In this document: positions 22,641 through 35,348 of the stretch, in pieces
Layout of the letters: each line of letters opens with the position of its first letter
How positions within the stretch are numbered: the first letter of the stretch is position 1
DNA from: Pieris napi
Taxonomy: Eukaryota > Arthropoda > Insecta > Lepidoptera > Pieridae
Reading direction: 5' to 3'
DNA length: 64,000 nucleotides
NCBI RefSeq assembly: GCF_905475465.1
Contig: NC_062259.1
Span: 9,062,501-9,126,500, forward strand
Position numbers and translations under genes: made by a program
The notes under the pieces: model-generated
What the model was told of the DNA's origin: nothing
Databases searched by the model: none
The model's input: the letters and a program-made list of their open reading frames with translations, nothing else

Positions 22641-25600
22641 AAATATTTTGTTAAGAATCTAACCCAGAATATCCATTATACGCCATAAGTATTTACCGCT
22701 AAATCACGGAGTTCGATCAAAATAATTTAAATTGCTGTGAAACATTTCTTAATACGAACGACCATCTACCTGTCGAAGCCAAATAATTTCTATAATCTTA
22801 AATTATATTAATTTATTCCTAAACATTAAACACTATATTTTCAGACTAAGCTAATACTATAATGTTGAACATACAATTTCAATTCCATAGAAATAAAATT
22901 AAAAAATATATGTACATTGTATACAAGTAGTACCTTCTATACAAAAAGTTGCCACGGGATGTGTGTGACATGATATCGCGGACTATACATTGTGTTCACA
23001 ACCTGAAACCTAGCAGCTTCTTACCAGGGCCGTTTAACTACCGTATGTTATGAATGAAATTATCGTATCGTATTGGATGATAACCAGTAAAAAAATATCT
23101 CACGTTCATCGTTTAAGTTATCCACCAAGTACGCTTAGTAAACGCTAAGCAGACGGAAACCCTGACACGATTACAAGGAAGTCCAACAAAATTACTCCTT
23201 TGTGAATTTGTCTATATTTAAGTGGAGTTTATTTCTTTGGCTCTCATACTCAAGTGTTCTCAATCATCGTTGTCTTAGATTGGCATTATTATATATTGGA
23301 TTTCAATCGTTTGTAAAGAGAAGGCATCTAACATACCTACGTATATCCGGTATATCGTTCACCATTATTGCAAACAACAAGCCTTTGTACTCAAGGCATT
23401 ACTGGCGACCTTTTTTGTGACAAGCAAAAAATTAAAATGTTTTGAAATGAAGCCGATACATGCCAACTTATATAGCAGTATATAGCATCTCAGACCTGCA
23501 ACCATAAAAAGGATTACGTAATTAATTGAGTTCAAGAGTCTGACAAGTGCATCACAAGTTTATGAAAGTAAAATTATGAAACATCTTAGTCAAGGGTTTT
23601 CATTATAAAAATAGTGTTACAAAAAGTTAATACCTATTTAAATACCCAAAATCGAACGAAATGAATAAAACATTAAACGAATTAAAACACATGGTCATGA
23701 AAAATATACTTAAACTAAAATATATGTGAAAACATGTGTGTAAACCCTGAAACCCGATTCCAAAAAGAATTGTAAATATTTTCCTCGTCATATTACACTC
23801 TATTGCATCTGACAGTCTCTTTTGTAATAAATCCCTTTGTTTTAGTTCTTGAATATGAGAATGTATTTTGATTTTTATGGAAAAGTTGCAGAAATAAAAC
23901 TATTTACGAACAGTATTATATTTTAATTATAACAATATATTTTAATATGAGTTATTAAAAAACACGATACGAAACATCCCTCTGAAGTATATATTATTTT
24001 TTGGTTACTATTTTATATGTTTTAATAATATTTATTATGTTAAAATAATCTATTTCTGGCAATATCTTTCACTTGCAATACAGATCGAATTGTCAATTGA
24101 TTCTAGAGGCTTAATGGAAAATAAATAATTATATTATATTTATAATTTAATTAAATAATTCGTCCTTTAAATGAATGGGCATTTCGTATCATTACAACAT
24201 TTACTCAACTTGATTTAAGAAACATACTCCCGAGCTTTACAGCATTAGGAGCTTTCGTAGAGGCTAAAAACGTTATCCTCATAAAATGGCTGAAGTAAAT
24301 TTATTGCCTCAAAAGATGTTTAGAGGCGAAGCTATATTTCGTAAAAAAATAACGCGGTTTTGAAAATGTTAAAATTAAATTTAGAGTTAAATTCGATTTC
24401 AAACTTTTTGCTAAATATATATAATTTCCGATTATAAATAATTTTTAATTATTATTATTTAATTATTTATAATTTCCGATTATAAATAATTTTATAATGG
24501 GAAACTGAAGAGTTTTTTTTTTTAAAAGCTGATATCTTAGTAACTACTTGTTTAATTTATCTTAATATATTTTTATTAGATAATACTAAACATCTTTATA
24601 AACTACAATTTAGCTAGAGAAAATTGGTTTGGTTAAAATCAGTATCCAATAATAAATCTTAACAATAACATCCCAAAATAGGCTTAAATTTACTTCATAT
24701 ATACAAGTATAACATTCCGATCGTACAATGTAAATATTACCTAGAGAATATCATGAAATAATGCTTAATCTTCTTAAGATTACGCAATTAACTTAACTTT
24801 TCTAAGGACAATCTTCAAATTTTAAACAGGTTTAAAAAACACATTAATTTTGGAACGAAGAAAATTCTTGGCACGCGTCTATCGGCGGTTTTCTCGATCC
24901 TTTGTTCAGGCGTAATAAAGATATTATCACTTTCCGACTCACGTTCGTAAAGCGACGGAGTTTTACTGCAAATCTTATCTCAAAGACTAAACACTAGAAA
25001 TAACATATTTATTTATTTATTAACTTAAAAAAAGCAATCACATTTCAAATTCACGTTTAATTACAAAGACATCATTATACAAGTAAAGTCAGAGGTAAGC
25101 TTTATAAACCTTATGTTTATTAAGTCTAGCTGTAGGACAAATTAAATTAATACTGTGAATTTATGTCATGTAGGTGTAACATAGTAGGCTCGTTAAAAGT
25201 AATTACTTATGGAAAATAGATGCCCCTAAGCGAGCTTTACGAAGCTTTTGCTTTAATTTGGGGAAGCTAAACTTTGACGTCCTTTGATAAGGGTTTATTT
25301 AGTCTATGACGCCTCAGCCTCCTAGCAGTGACCTCCCCACTTTCGGCTGGGACGGACGTACAGGAAAACCGGCATCCTGGCGCGCTACTCTGATTCAACC
25401 ACTATGGTGGTTGCTGAAACATCGAGTGAGTTAAAAGTTTAATGAAACATGTTAGAAATAGCTTCTATTTCCCGAACCGTTTGTCAAGTTGTTGTTTCTC
25501 ACATGAATTATTTATTGAAAAATGAACTTGCCTACGTACGTGTCAGTCGTCTACAAATTGCCTTCGGAATATTACGTTTATCGTAAACTGTACGCAAATG

Positions 25601-25724
25601 ACAACTGTGTTGGAAATGTCCAGTCGCCAACATTTGTATCCAACAATAGCGACATGTAATTTTATTTTATAGGCTTGTAATTTCATTAAATTTTTTTAAA
25701 TAATTTACGTTTTTTTCCTTTCAG
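22641..25724. other. AT-rich non-coding sequence upstream of the canonical stomatin exons
   Basis: No convincing exon is seen. A direct repeat of 'ataatttccgattataaata' occurs at about 24420 and 24468. The GC-richer patch 25250-25435 (near 'gacctccccactttcggctg') may be a transposon fragment of unknown type. The missing first coding exon of stomatin could lie here or further left. Confidence 0.35.
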
Positions 25725-28700
25725 CTAATGATGATAACGATTCAGAATCGAAAACATGTGGAAAGATTCTTGTTGTGTTATCGTGGATTTTAGTTGTGCT
25801 CACAATGCCTTTTTCCCTCTTCGTGTGTTTTAAGGTAAAATATTTTTTGCCGTGCTTACTTTATATACTTTTAAGATCCAATAGTTCTTATTCTGACAGA
25901 TTATATACGGACGCAATTATCTATCTGTAAGCGAACGTTTTTTCGTTTAACGTACAATCAAATTTTATATTTTATATATGTTGAAACTTTAATTTATTAA
26001 TTTTCTGCATGTAATTAAAATTTTACAATTTATTACTCATATTTTTGATATTATTTATTGTAAAATAATGTTGAAACTTTAATTTATTAATTTTCTGCAT
26101 GAAATTAAAATTTTACAATTTATTACTCATATTTTTGATATTATTTATTGTAAAATAATGTTGAAACTTTAATTTATTAATTTTCTGCATGAAATTAAAA
26201 TTTTACAATTTATTACTCATATTTTTGATATTATTTATTGTAAAAAAATGCTTTGTCTTAAAGTACTATAATACTATATATCATTTAAAACCAAAGTTAA
26301 CTAAATGCTCTTAAAAAACCAAAAGTATAAGAAAAAGTGGGTAATCATTAATTTTAAAGTTCTCATTGATGGGTCTTATTAAATCTTTCTTCCTTCCAAT
26401 ATAAATTGAGAATATTGATTTCCCATAAAATATGATAAATAAGTACCTACTTAAACTTAATAATCAATCTGTTTAGGCACTTAACCTAGTTAGTGAAAAT
26501 TTCTCAATAAATTAGCTTTAAATATGGGGCGTAAGATTTTTTTATTTGAATGTATGGATCTTAGCATAGTAACATGTATTTTGGTTCTCTTCTCATAAAT
26601 ATTTTTGGGCATTGTATCATATCAGTCTTGTAGGCTTTTGAAACCGAAACAATAATTGTATCAAGTTTCGAACACAGTGCAACACGCAATATATAACTAA
26701 TATATAAATTAATTCGTTTTTGTAATAGCTTTTCATTGCCAGGCCATTTTATGAATGTGGTAATGAGCTATCAAAAGATATTTAATATTTATTTCTTTGA
26801 ATGTAGTCAGCCTTCCCTACGAACAGTAGCCATTAAATACTGACCCACATACACAAAGTAGACTTACGTAGCAGGTTAGCTTAATGCTGAAGCGAGTAGC
26901 ATTGAATAGAAAAGCATACGTTTGCATTTAAATCCAAGCGAAATTCTAAAATTTATTCAACCCACAATCGAATTACGCTTGCATAGATCGCGAAACCAAT
27001 AAGATCAGAAAATCTATGCTTACGAGCTTTAGAATTTTAAATATGCATTTAATCTCGCAACATGAGAACCGAAAGCTTTAATATTTAGATCAAGTACCGC
27101 ACTTGAATAGAACTAGAAAATTTTTATGTACAAAAATCTGTAACTATAAAATTAATTAGAACCAAAATTCTTGTATATGATATTTTTAGACTAATGTGCT
27201 TGAGTTTATTAGAGATTATCTTAGATAGTTGATAAGCTTTATAAGTGGATTCGCCTGACATCTTGCAAATAGGGCAACAGTTTCATCATAATATATGGCA
27301 CAGGCAATCCCAAAAGGGTTCATTGCGAGCGATACGAGCGCGCTAAAAAGAATAAATTACTTGGCTAGCAGAAGACTGAAACTAAGAGCTGAATTATAAA
27401 TACAAAAATTTCCTTTGAAAGCCAAGCAAACACTGTCGTGTGTAATTGGAGTCACCTTGGTTTTGGCTAAAGTAGGTTAATGATAATTACTTGAATTATG
27501 TGTCTAGCATTCTCGACCATATGAATATGTAGATAGAATAATTAGAAGATAACCATAGTTACAACAAATAATGCATAACATACGACTGTACCATGCGAGA
27601 ACAAGATATGTACTTAATGTACTATTTATAAATAGAAAAATATTTATACATTATGATCAAGTTCATTATACATACAGGCATACTTTGTTTAAGCTCTCAG
27701 TACCTAGTTTATAAAAATTCCAGCTGAAATTACAACGAGGCGTAGATGTTTTATAGTTCTTCATATGCAGTTCTTTTTAACCGACTTCTCAAAACCTGCA
27801 GAAGGTTCAGAATTTGGTGTGTAATATGTTTTTCTATAGAAATATCTCGTATCAGTTACGACGAGATTTTGCATATCACTTGATTGCTAAGACCATTCCA
27901 AATCATGCTACACGATCCGGGAACTGCCCTGCGATTCTGTAACTCACTTTTCGAACTCACACAGCGGTTTTTGCATCGGCGGTCGCTCTCAAATCAGTCG
28001 TGAAGCAGTCATTTTATGTCAACCGCTGTGTGAGTTCGAAAAGTGAGTTACAGAATCGCAGGGCTGAGTTAAAAACACTTCAAGATGACGTGACATATTA
28101 ACGTCAAAATAATTATTATGACAATGGACACAATAGTGAGTTCCCTTGAATATTCCAGTTTATATGCATTTTTAATTAAATGCATATTACCGTATTTAAC
28201 AAGCTATTAAGCGTCTATGTTTAAATTCCGAGAGGTTGTTTCTAATTAAAGGGGTACCAGAAGTTATTATATTATTATTGCTTTTAACTTCTTTTTTACA
28301 AAAAACCTTTTAATTATTTGAAATATTATATCAACGAAGCAGTAGCAATTAAACGCTTTATAATGTTTACAGGTCGTTCAGGAATACGAAAGGGCTGTTA
28401 TATTTCGGTTAGGACGGCTCCTCACAGGAGGGGCTAAAGGTCCTGGTAAGTGCCAATACATATAAAGCTTTTTATTTCGCCAAGAATGTGGATTTAGCAA
28501 CAGCGGTTTGAATATAATATTTTCACCCTCAGGTATATTTTTTATTCTACCATGTATTGACTCCTATGCGAGGGTAGACCTGAGAACTAGAACCTACGAT
28601 GTGCCACCTCAAGAGGTAAGATTTATAAGAATACTTTTAGTTTGAAATTGTTTAAATATATAGATCAAAACTTTAAATGCTTTGCTAAACAACTTCCCCG

Positions 28701-31700
28701 GTGTTTTGAAAGCTGAAAAAGAGGCATTTTTATAAAGCTCTAATTGTATTTTCGACTTTATAAAAAAATTATATATAAAACTAGCTGACCTGGCAAACGT
28801 CGTTTAGCCATGTATATAATTTATAATAAAAAATAGGGATTAATCGTGAAAATTAAGGGTTGTATATTTAAAAAAAAATATCTAAAAATAAAAAATAAAA
28901 AAATTAGGGGTGGGAAACATTAACATTTAGGGCGAAGAAAAATAGATGTTGTCCGATTCTCAGACATACCCAATATGCACACAAAATTTCATGAGAATCG
29001 GTCAAGCCATTTCGGAGGAGTTTAACTACGAACACCGCGACACGAGAATGTTATATTTAAGATTTAATTAAGACTATAATATTATATAATGTTCAGTATT
29101 TGGTTGGGTCTTGAGTAAAGAGTTGCAACCATCTTGGGAATCGGCCTTTTTTACGCATCTACGGCATTTTGCTCAAGCAGGGATTAATAAAAGTTAATTA
29201 GTAAATTAAGTCCCGCTTTAACATCGTTTACAACTGTACCCACTAAAACCTGACGGATTCAGCTTACCAATGGGCGGAGGCAATTAACAGCTGAGCCCTA
29301 TCCTTACGCCAAACGCGAATATCAGCCTACTCTAGTGATTTTCGATACTTCCTTCCTGTTCGCTATGCAATGGATGAATGGTGTATCATACATGGTGACA
29401 AAAATTGGCAATAAAACATTATATATAAAACATCATATTTGTTTCTTAAGTTAGGTACAAATATCATTAAAATAATATAATAAAATGTAGACCTCCGTTG
29501 TTGTCGGTTGACTGTATTTTGTATTTGTGTACTTTGTCGACTGTTCAGATATCTATTAAAGTGAAATGCACAGATGCAAGTACTCTATAGACTTGTAACT
29601 GGTTATTGCAACTGTCATAGAATAATTATTATAATAATAACAAAAAATCTAGGTCTAGGTCTTTGATTTGACGAAATAATCGCGCTAATTACTTTGAAAA
29701 CATTTCACTTTGCTTTCACTGCAAAGTCCATTTATGTTGGTTTAATAATTTCAGTAGAATTCATAGAAATCGCGATTCCAAGGTTACGTAATTAAAAACT
29801 CGCGGTATTTTTACTTGGACCGTTATAAGAACGGTGGTTGGCCTAGTGGCTTGAACGTGCAACTCTCTACCCTGGTCGTGCGTTCTAAACACGGCTGTGC
29901 ACCAATGGGATTTTCTTTCTGCATTTAATATATAGGCTCGAACTTGCCTCCATTAATTTGAATCGATTTAACAACTTTTACAGGGCAACCTAATAAATTT
30001 AATTTAAATGGGAAATTAGCATAACAGTGAAATTAAAACATATCTATTTCTGTCAAATATGCAAATCGAAAAAGGAGTTCAACCAACAAGCTTACTACAT
30101 AACTTAAATTACATACATGGTAATAACCAAATGATGTCATCGCTATGTTCAAAGCTCTAATATCTTGCTACAAAAGCAGAATATAGACATTGGAAATTAG
30201 ATAGTTATTGAAGTTACTCGGTAAGCTTGCTGCAAATATGAATACGTTTAATTATTCAACAGGTACTCACAAAGGACTCCGTTACTGTATCTGTGGATGC
30301 TGTGGTTTACTATAGAGTGCATAATGCTACAATTTCCATAGCGAACGTAGAAAACGCTCATCATTCGACACGCCTCTTGGCTCAGACCACGCTTCGGAAT
30401 ACTATGGGCACTAGACCCCTACACGAAATATTAAGCGAACGGGAAACCATTTCAGGAAATATGCAAATCTCTTTAGACGAGGCAACAGAAGCATGGGGTA
30501 TTAAGGTGGAACGAGTTGAAATGTACGTATTTACACATTCTAATAAAAATAATAAGTTAATAACTAAAACTGCGTTAATAAATTATGAAGAGAAACTAGA
30601 TATACGACCGCAATCTCATGATGTTAAGTGAGATGAGGCCTATTGAAGAGTACGCCTCTCAAAGTGTCTATATATAGGCAGTTTAAAAAGCTGTTAGAAA
30701 CCGGGGAAAATAAAATAATAATTAACTCATTGCTTATTTAACAAGAAACAACAATCCAATTAATGCAGGCGCTACGGGATATCATAACGTAACTTAGATA
30801 TCCAGGGTTATTCTACACGAGACTTTAGAATCGGGATTCCAATTCAATTTTCCGTAGCCAACAACGAATTTAGTTCAGTTTAATCAAGTTTCATATTGGC
30901 ACACAAGCCTGATACTGGCCTTTAAAGGTTTCGGATTTGTATCTTATAATACAGACAAAATGTGATTTTATATTGGACTCGACTATGTGGTTGTTATGTT
31001 TCATTTTTGTAAATAAACATTAAAATTACGCGCACTATATTTTCGTATGTAATTAAATCAAAAGGGAAAATCAATACAAAACAATAAACGACTTCATTAT
31101 TAATGCGAGGAGTAGCTACTTTATTATTCTACTACTATATACTGCGTAATTAATATGAAAGAAAATGAAGGCTTCATTTACCGTTGAAATATTTATTTTA
31201 CAGTGTTTAATTTTCATTTTTGTGACATTATGCAACATCTATTATCAAAGATATTATAGTTATTTACTTCATGCATAAAATATTACTTATGACTCTATAT
31301 TTAAGATGGAAATATATAGGATGGACGCAAGCTCGTGCGTATTAATTAAAAATGTATCGACTTTGTTAAAAACACACTGTTTTATTATCTGAACATTACT
31401 TACCAGCCGCGCCCAACAATAAAAATCTGTTGATTTCTTATTTTGATCCCACTTCAATAACCCTAAGATGGGATGGCTTACAATTCGATACGCATAGTTT
31501 TCTATATCTACGGTTAATCTCTCGGCCGATGTGATAATATGATTTAAAAAATGGCTCACGGTCTTCATACTATAAATTATCATTATTATATATTTATTAT
31601 TATCATTATTATATGTTTTATTGATAAATAAGAAGATAAGAAAATATCAATAATTAAAAGTATTATTTTTTCGATTTGTGGAGTACAAATCAATGCAATG

Positions 31701-34164
31701 GCCAGAAAACCGTACAAAAATCTTTTCAGTTTTTAGTATAGACACGTCTGGGAACATAATTTTATATTATGTAAAAAGTATAAAGATTTAGATTTATTGT
31801 ATAAAGATTTACAAATATAAATACAATACTTTCGCCAATCAATATATTTGTCATTTGTATGAAATCTAGGCCAAGCCGCCAATAGCTGCATATATGGACA
31901 TCCAACACGGAAGTGTAGAGGCAGCTAATTTATTCAATAATCACCCAACATTGAATCAACATTTCAATTTAATAGCCGTCAAGTCTACATTTGCGATATA
32001 TTTTATTAAATATCGCACATATTAATGTGCTAAGGTAAGGTAAGCGACTGGCAATCCTCAATACTTATTCCTCATCTGGAAGTTTGACATATAATTTTAT
32101 AGGCAACCATTGCTTGCAAAAATTAATAAACAATCAGATATCGTTGATTTTAATTTAAATAAAGCCTTTTCACTTCAAAATTTCCACTTTAGTAATTTTT
32201 TGAAATATTTTATCATAAAGATTGACAATAACGCCCGGCTTTCACATCCTAGTTCCATTTCGAACGGGAAACATTCATTTTCCCGGAACGCTGACCTAAA
32301 TCGAAAAACTATGTTGAACATACAGTTGATACATGGCTCTTGTTATCATTTTTTGGATATTGTACAGTCAAATAACTTTGCTACATACAAACCAACTATT
32401 TTTTTTTTTCCTTTATGGCTCTGGCACGGTTTGTGCATTAGCCAGCGTCAAGTGGGTATAGGATTTTTATAAGTCGCTGTTTTAATTATTTACAGTTTAT
32501 GAATAATAAAAAACGAAGGAAACTAATCGCGACATAACATAGATGATTGAAAACGCATTAAATTTAAACCAACTATTACTAAGGCCAGAAACGATTAATT
32601 GACATCAACCAATAACATGAGCTTCAAAAAAATGTATATTGACGTGTCAAATGTTATAACTCGTTATATTATTAAATATAAAAACATCATAAGTGTTTTT
32701 GTGTAGACTTTCAGGCTTTTATGTAGTGGATTTAATTTTGAATTCTTAAGTTTCCTGTTTACTCTCGCTGTTCTATTGGATATAACTTCAGGTATTAATA
32801 TTTAAGAACTTATATGCTTACTAATATTAAATAGTAACTAGTTTTTAGCGAAAAAAACTTTTATGGCTTTTTTTTATAAAATGCGTGACAAGATACATTA
32901 TTTTTAAATTTTAACATAAAATTTATAATAAATCGAAACAATATAATATTATTTAATGTCTATAAACATTTGAATATATATGTTATTAATAATAGAAACT
33001 GGGTATCCACGACTTCAAACTAACAAATGTTACGAACCGCACTCGGAAATATTATTTACACAGATTTAAAGTATTTAATTTTGATACATTTTCTAAGAGG
33101 ACGTTTTGAAACTTCACCACACAACACAACACAAATTACATATATTAATTAAAAAATATATTAAATATTTTATTTTCTATATATATTAACAGTAAGGATG
33201 TTCGCTTGCCCGTGCAACTGCAACGAGCAATGGCAGCAGAGGCAGAAGCGGCGCGGGAAGCTCGAGCCAAGGTGATTGCTGCAGAAGGTGAGCAGAAAGC
33301 AGCACGAGCCCTTCGCGAAGCCTCTGAGGTTATCGGCGATAGTCCCGCTGCTCTACAACTTCGTTACTTACAGGTAAATCTTGAAAAAATATTTTGATGA
33401 TGTTAGGCGGTACCTACCGTGATTGTAATTAGTTAACAGGAGTCAAGAGTCTTGTTGTTTAAATACGTATCCTACGTTTTCGTAGACAACATAAGTAGGT
33501 ATATCTATAAACAAATCAGATGCTAAAGATGTATTTTCATTATTCTATTTAAAATAGTTTTTATCTTTATATATACCTAGTAACTCATATTTTAACAAAA
33601 ACAGTATAAGCTTTGAATAGTTATAGAGACTATTATATAACGTTTATATTCAAATCTACAGCATAGTAATGACTAAATATTAAATTTCTATTCGAGGCTT
33701 TTGAAATTGGTGTTGAATTGATTAAAATTAAATGAATACGAGGGATAATTTGTGTGCTGCCACGTACTAAGTATCGCTTATATTAAATTATGCGTCACGT
33801 TTAATAATTATTCAACGCAACGTAAGCCGGAATATGATGACGTGTAGGTCATTCGATCAATTCAGCGGCGTCTGGTTCTGTATGTTTCATGATCATTTGT
33901 TTTTTCTAATAGGCAATTAGGTGATCAGCCTTCTGTCACACGCCGTCGACGTTTTGGTCCTAAACATGACGTCACACGGTAAAGCCACAAGGCAAACACT
34001 GCTCAAAATTTTAAATTTAAAACAAATTATGTAAACAAAATTGTAAATATTGTTTACAGACGTTGAACACAATATCTGCTGAGAAGAACTCAACAATTGT
34101 ATTCCCGCTGCCCATCGATCTCCTTACTTACTTCATAAAGGCTAAAGAGTATCCATCTAATTAA
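25725..34164 (+). CDS. Stomatin / band-7 family membrane protein (6 exons seen, 5' partial)
   Basis: Stomatins are inner-leaflet membrane scaffolds that oligomerise through the SPFH/band-7 domain and modulate channels; MEC-2 of worm touch neurons is the classic relative. Exons 25725-25834, 28373-28445, 28533-28615, 30263-30522, 33193-33373 and 34060-34164 join in frame to 269 residues plus stop. The first has the monotopic hairpin (CGKILVVLSWILVVLTMPFS). The band-7 core follows: VVQEYERAVIFRLGRL, LPCIDSYARVDLRTRTYDVP, TKDSVTVSVDAVVYYRV. Then come the helical region RAMAAEAEAAREARAKVIAA and C-terminal ISAEKNSTIVFPLPIDLL. The first exon starts in phase with two leading bases and has no suitable ATG, so at least one upstream coding exon is missing. 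AATAAA is at 34752-34757. Confidence 0.9.
25980..26249. repeat. Tandem repeat, 90-bp unit, three copies
   Basis: The unit starting 'ttgaaactttaatttattaa' recurs at 25981, 26071 and 26161 with only a few base changes (for example gcatgtaat against gcatgaaat). It lies in the stomatin intron after the hairpin exon. Confidence 0.9.
27926..28064. repeat. Foldback element with 44-bp perfect inverted arms
   Basis: The left arm begins GCCCTGCGATTCTGTAACTC and the right arm is its exact complement (28021-28064), with a 51-base spacer containing 'gcggtcgctctcaaatcagt'. Partial copies are at 9874-9914 and 19094-19165, so it is a dispersed family. It sits in a stomatin intron. Confidence 0.88.
28783..29060 (+). 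repeat. RTE-type LINE or derived SINE 3' fragment
   Basis: It starts 'actagctgacctggcaaacg' and ends with 'tcggtcaagccatttcggag', the typical 3' signature of a widespread insect RTE-related repeat. The middle has an A-rich tract. It lies in a stomatin intron. Confidence 0.65.
29835..29945 (+). repeat. tRNA-derived SINE, head only
   Basis: 'ggttggcctagtggcttgaa' (A-box-like) is followed by 'gtcgtgcgttctaaac' (degenerate B box) and 'ggctgtgcaccaatgg'. This is the tRNA-like head of the SINE family whose body is seen at 3.8 and 33.9 kb. It lies in a stomatin intron. Confidence 0.7.
33868..33995 (-). repeat. tRNA-derived SINE body fragment
   Basis: 'tctaataggcaattaggtga' and 'cacgccgtcgacgttttggt' are the complement of the SINE body. 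It lies in the last stomatin intron. Confidence 0.65.
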
Positions 34165-34989
34165 GTAAATTTGGCAATTGCTACATTAATGAAGATATAA
34201 ACCTCGAAATAAGTTTTGATTATAAAAAATTATCTCATGTTAATTATAAGCAAAATCATGTACCTTTCCTAATCAGAATAATTACTGGACAAATCAAACG
34301 ACGTTAGTACAAGATTAATCGTATTGACGAAACTCGACCTTTAAAAGCTCAAAACCGAATAGCTTCAAAGAAAATCCATACGTTTACAAAGTCATACTAA
34401 GCTCTAACTCTCGACTTTGAATTAAGATTCATATATTCCCTATAAGAATTAATGCCTCCTTACATCCAAAATCTGGACACCTTACGTATGATTTCAACAC
34501 TGGTATACTGCAGTGGTGGAAAATATTGGAGGAGATTACGGCCATAATATTTATAAGGCCATATATTACAAGTATAAATTAACATGCCGTGCAGTTTTCG
34601 TTTATTTGATCAAGCTTGTACTAGCCCTACGACAATTTAAAATGTAGTTTTAATCAAGTGTAAAAAATTACACGACTCTTCTAAGTTGACTAACCAATAA
34701 GCTAACGTTTACATATCAGTGTGCATCGATTATTAAAGTTCGTATTTGTAAAATAAATTCATGTCATGTAACTTCGACCATATTTCTCTCTTTATGTAAA
34801 TCAAATTTTAGATACATAAGCTAATTTATGAATAAAATGAGTTTAAATACATTTTTATTTTATTTCTACGTCATGAGATAGAGCTGATAAAGTTTTCTGA
34901 GATACACATTCAGTTTTTATTTAAGTACAATAATTAACTGATATACTGAGGAACATTATGGTTGCTTGCAAACATTTTGTAAAACCTTG

Positions 34990-35140
34990 GTGGTTGGAAG
35001 AGTGAAGGAGAGTTTCTTGCCAGTTCTTCTCGTTCTACGCTTGATTTGGGGACTGGCAGTAAATGTAACTTTGGAAGCATTAATTTTTTTACTGACGTTC
35101 ACAAGCGTATCTTAAGTAGGTAACTAATACATTAATAAAT
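34990..35140 (+). repeat. LINE 3' tail fragment
   Basis: 'gagagtttcttgccagttct' and 'gggactggcagtaaatgtaa' match the 3' UTR of the LINE at 20.6 kb, in the opposite orientation, ending in 'aataaatga'. Confidence 0.65.
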
Positions 35141-35348
35141 GATGTCTATATTTTATCCCTAAAAATTCTTTAAAAAATTATTAATATAATCCTTATAGTA
35201 ATACAAATACAAAACATAAGATCGTGATGAATGGTACATAAATCAGTGTAAAGTGTATCCTTTAACAGACAACTAAATTCTAAAAGAAAAAAAAGTTAAA
35301 AGAAGTGTGTCAGTATGTAAAAAATGAACAATATGTCTAATATTTTTC

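Noticed and set aside
31287..31583. 98-codon minus-strand frame in a stomatin intron
   Set aside because: No recognisable domain, no supporting splice structure, and AT-rich intron sequence; not listed as a gene.
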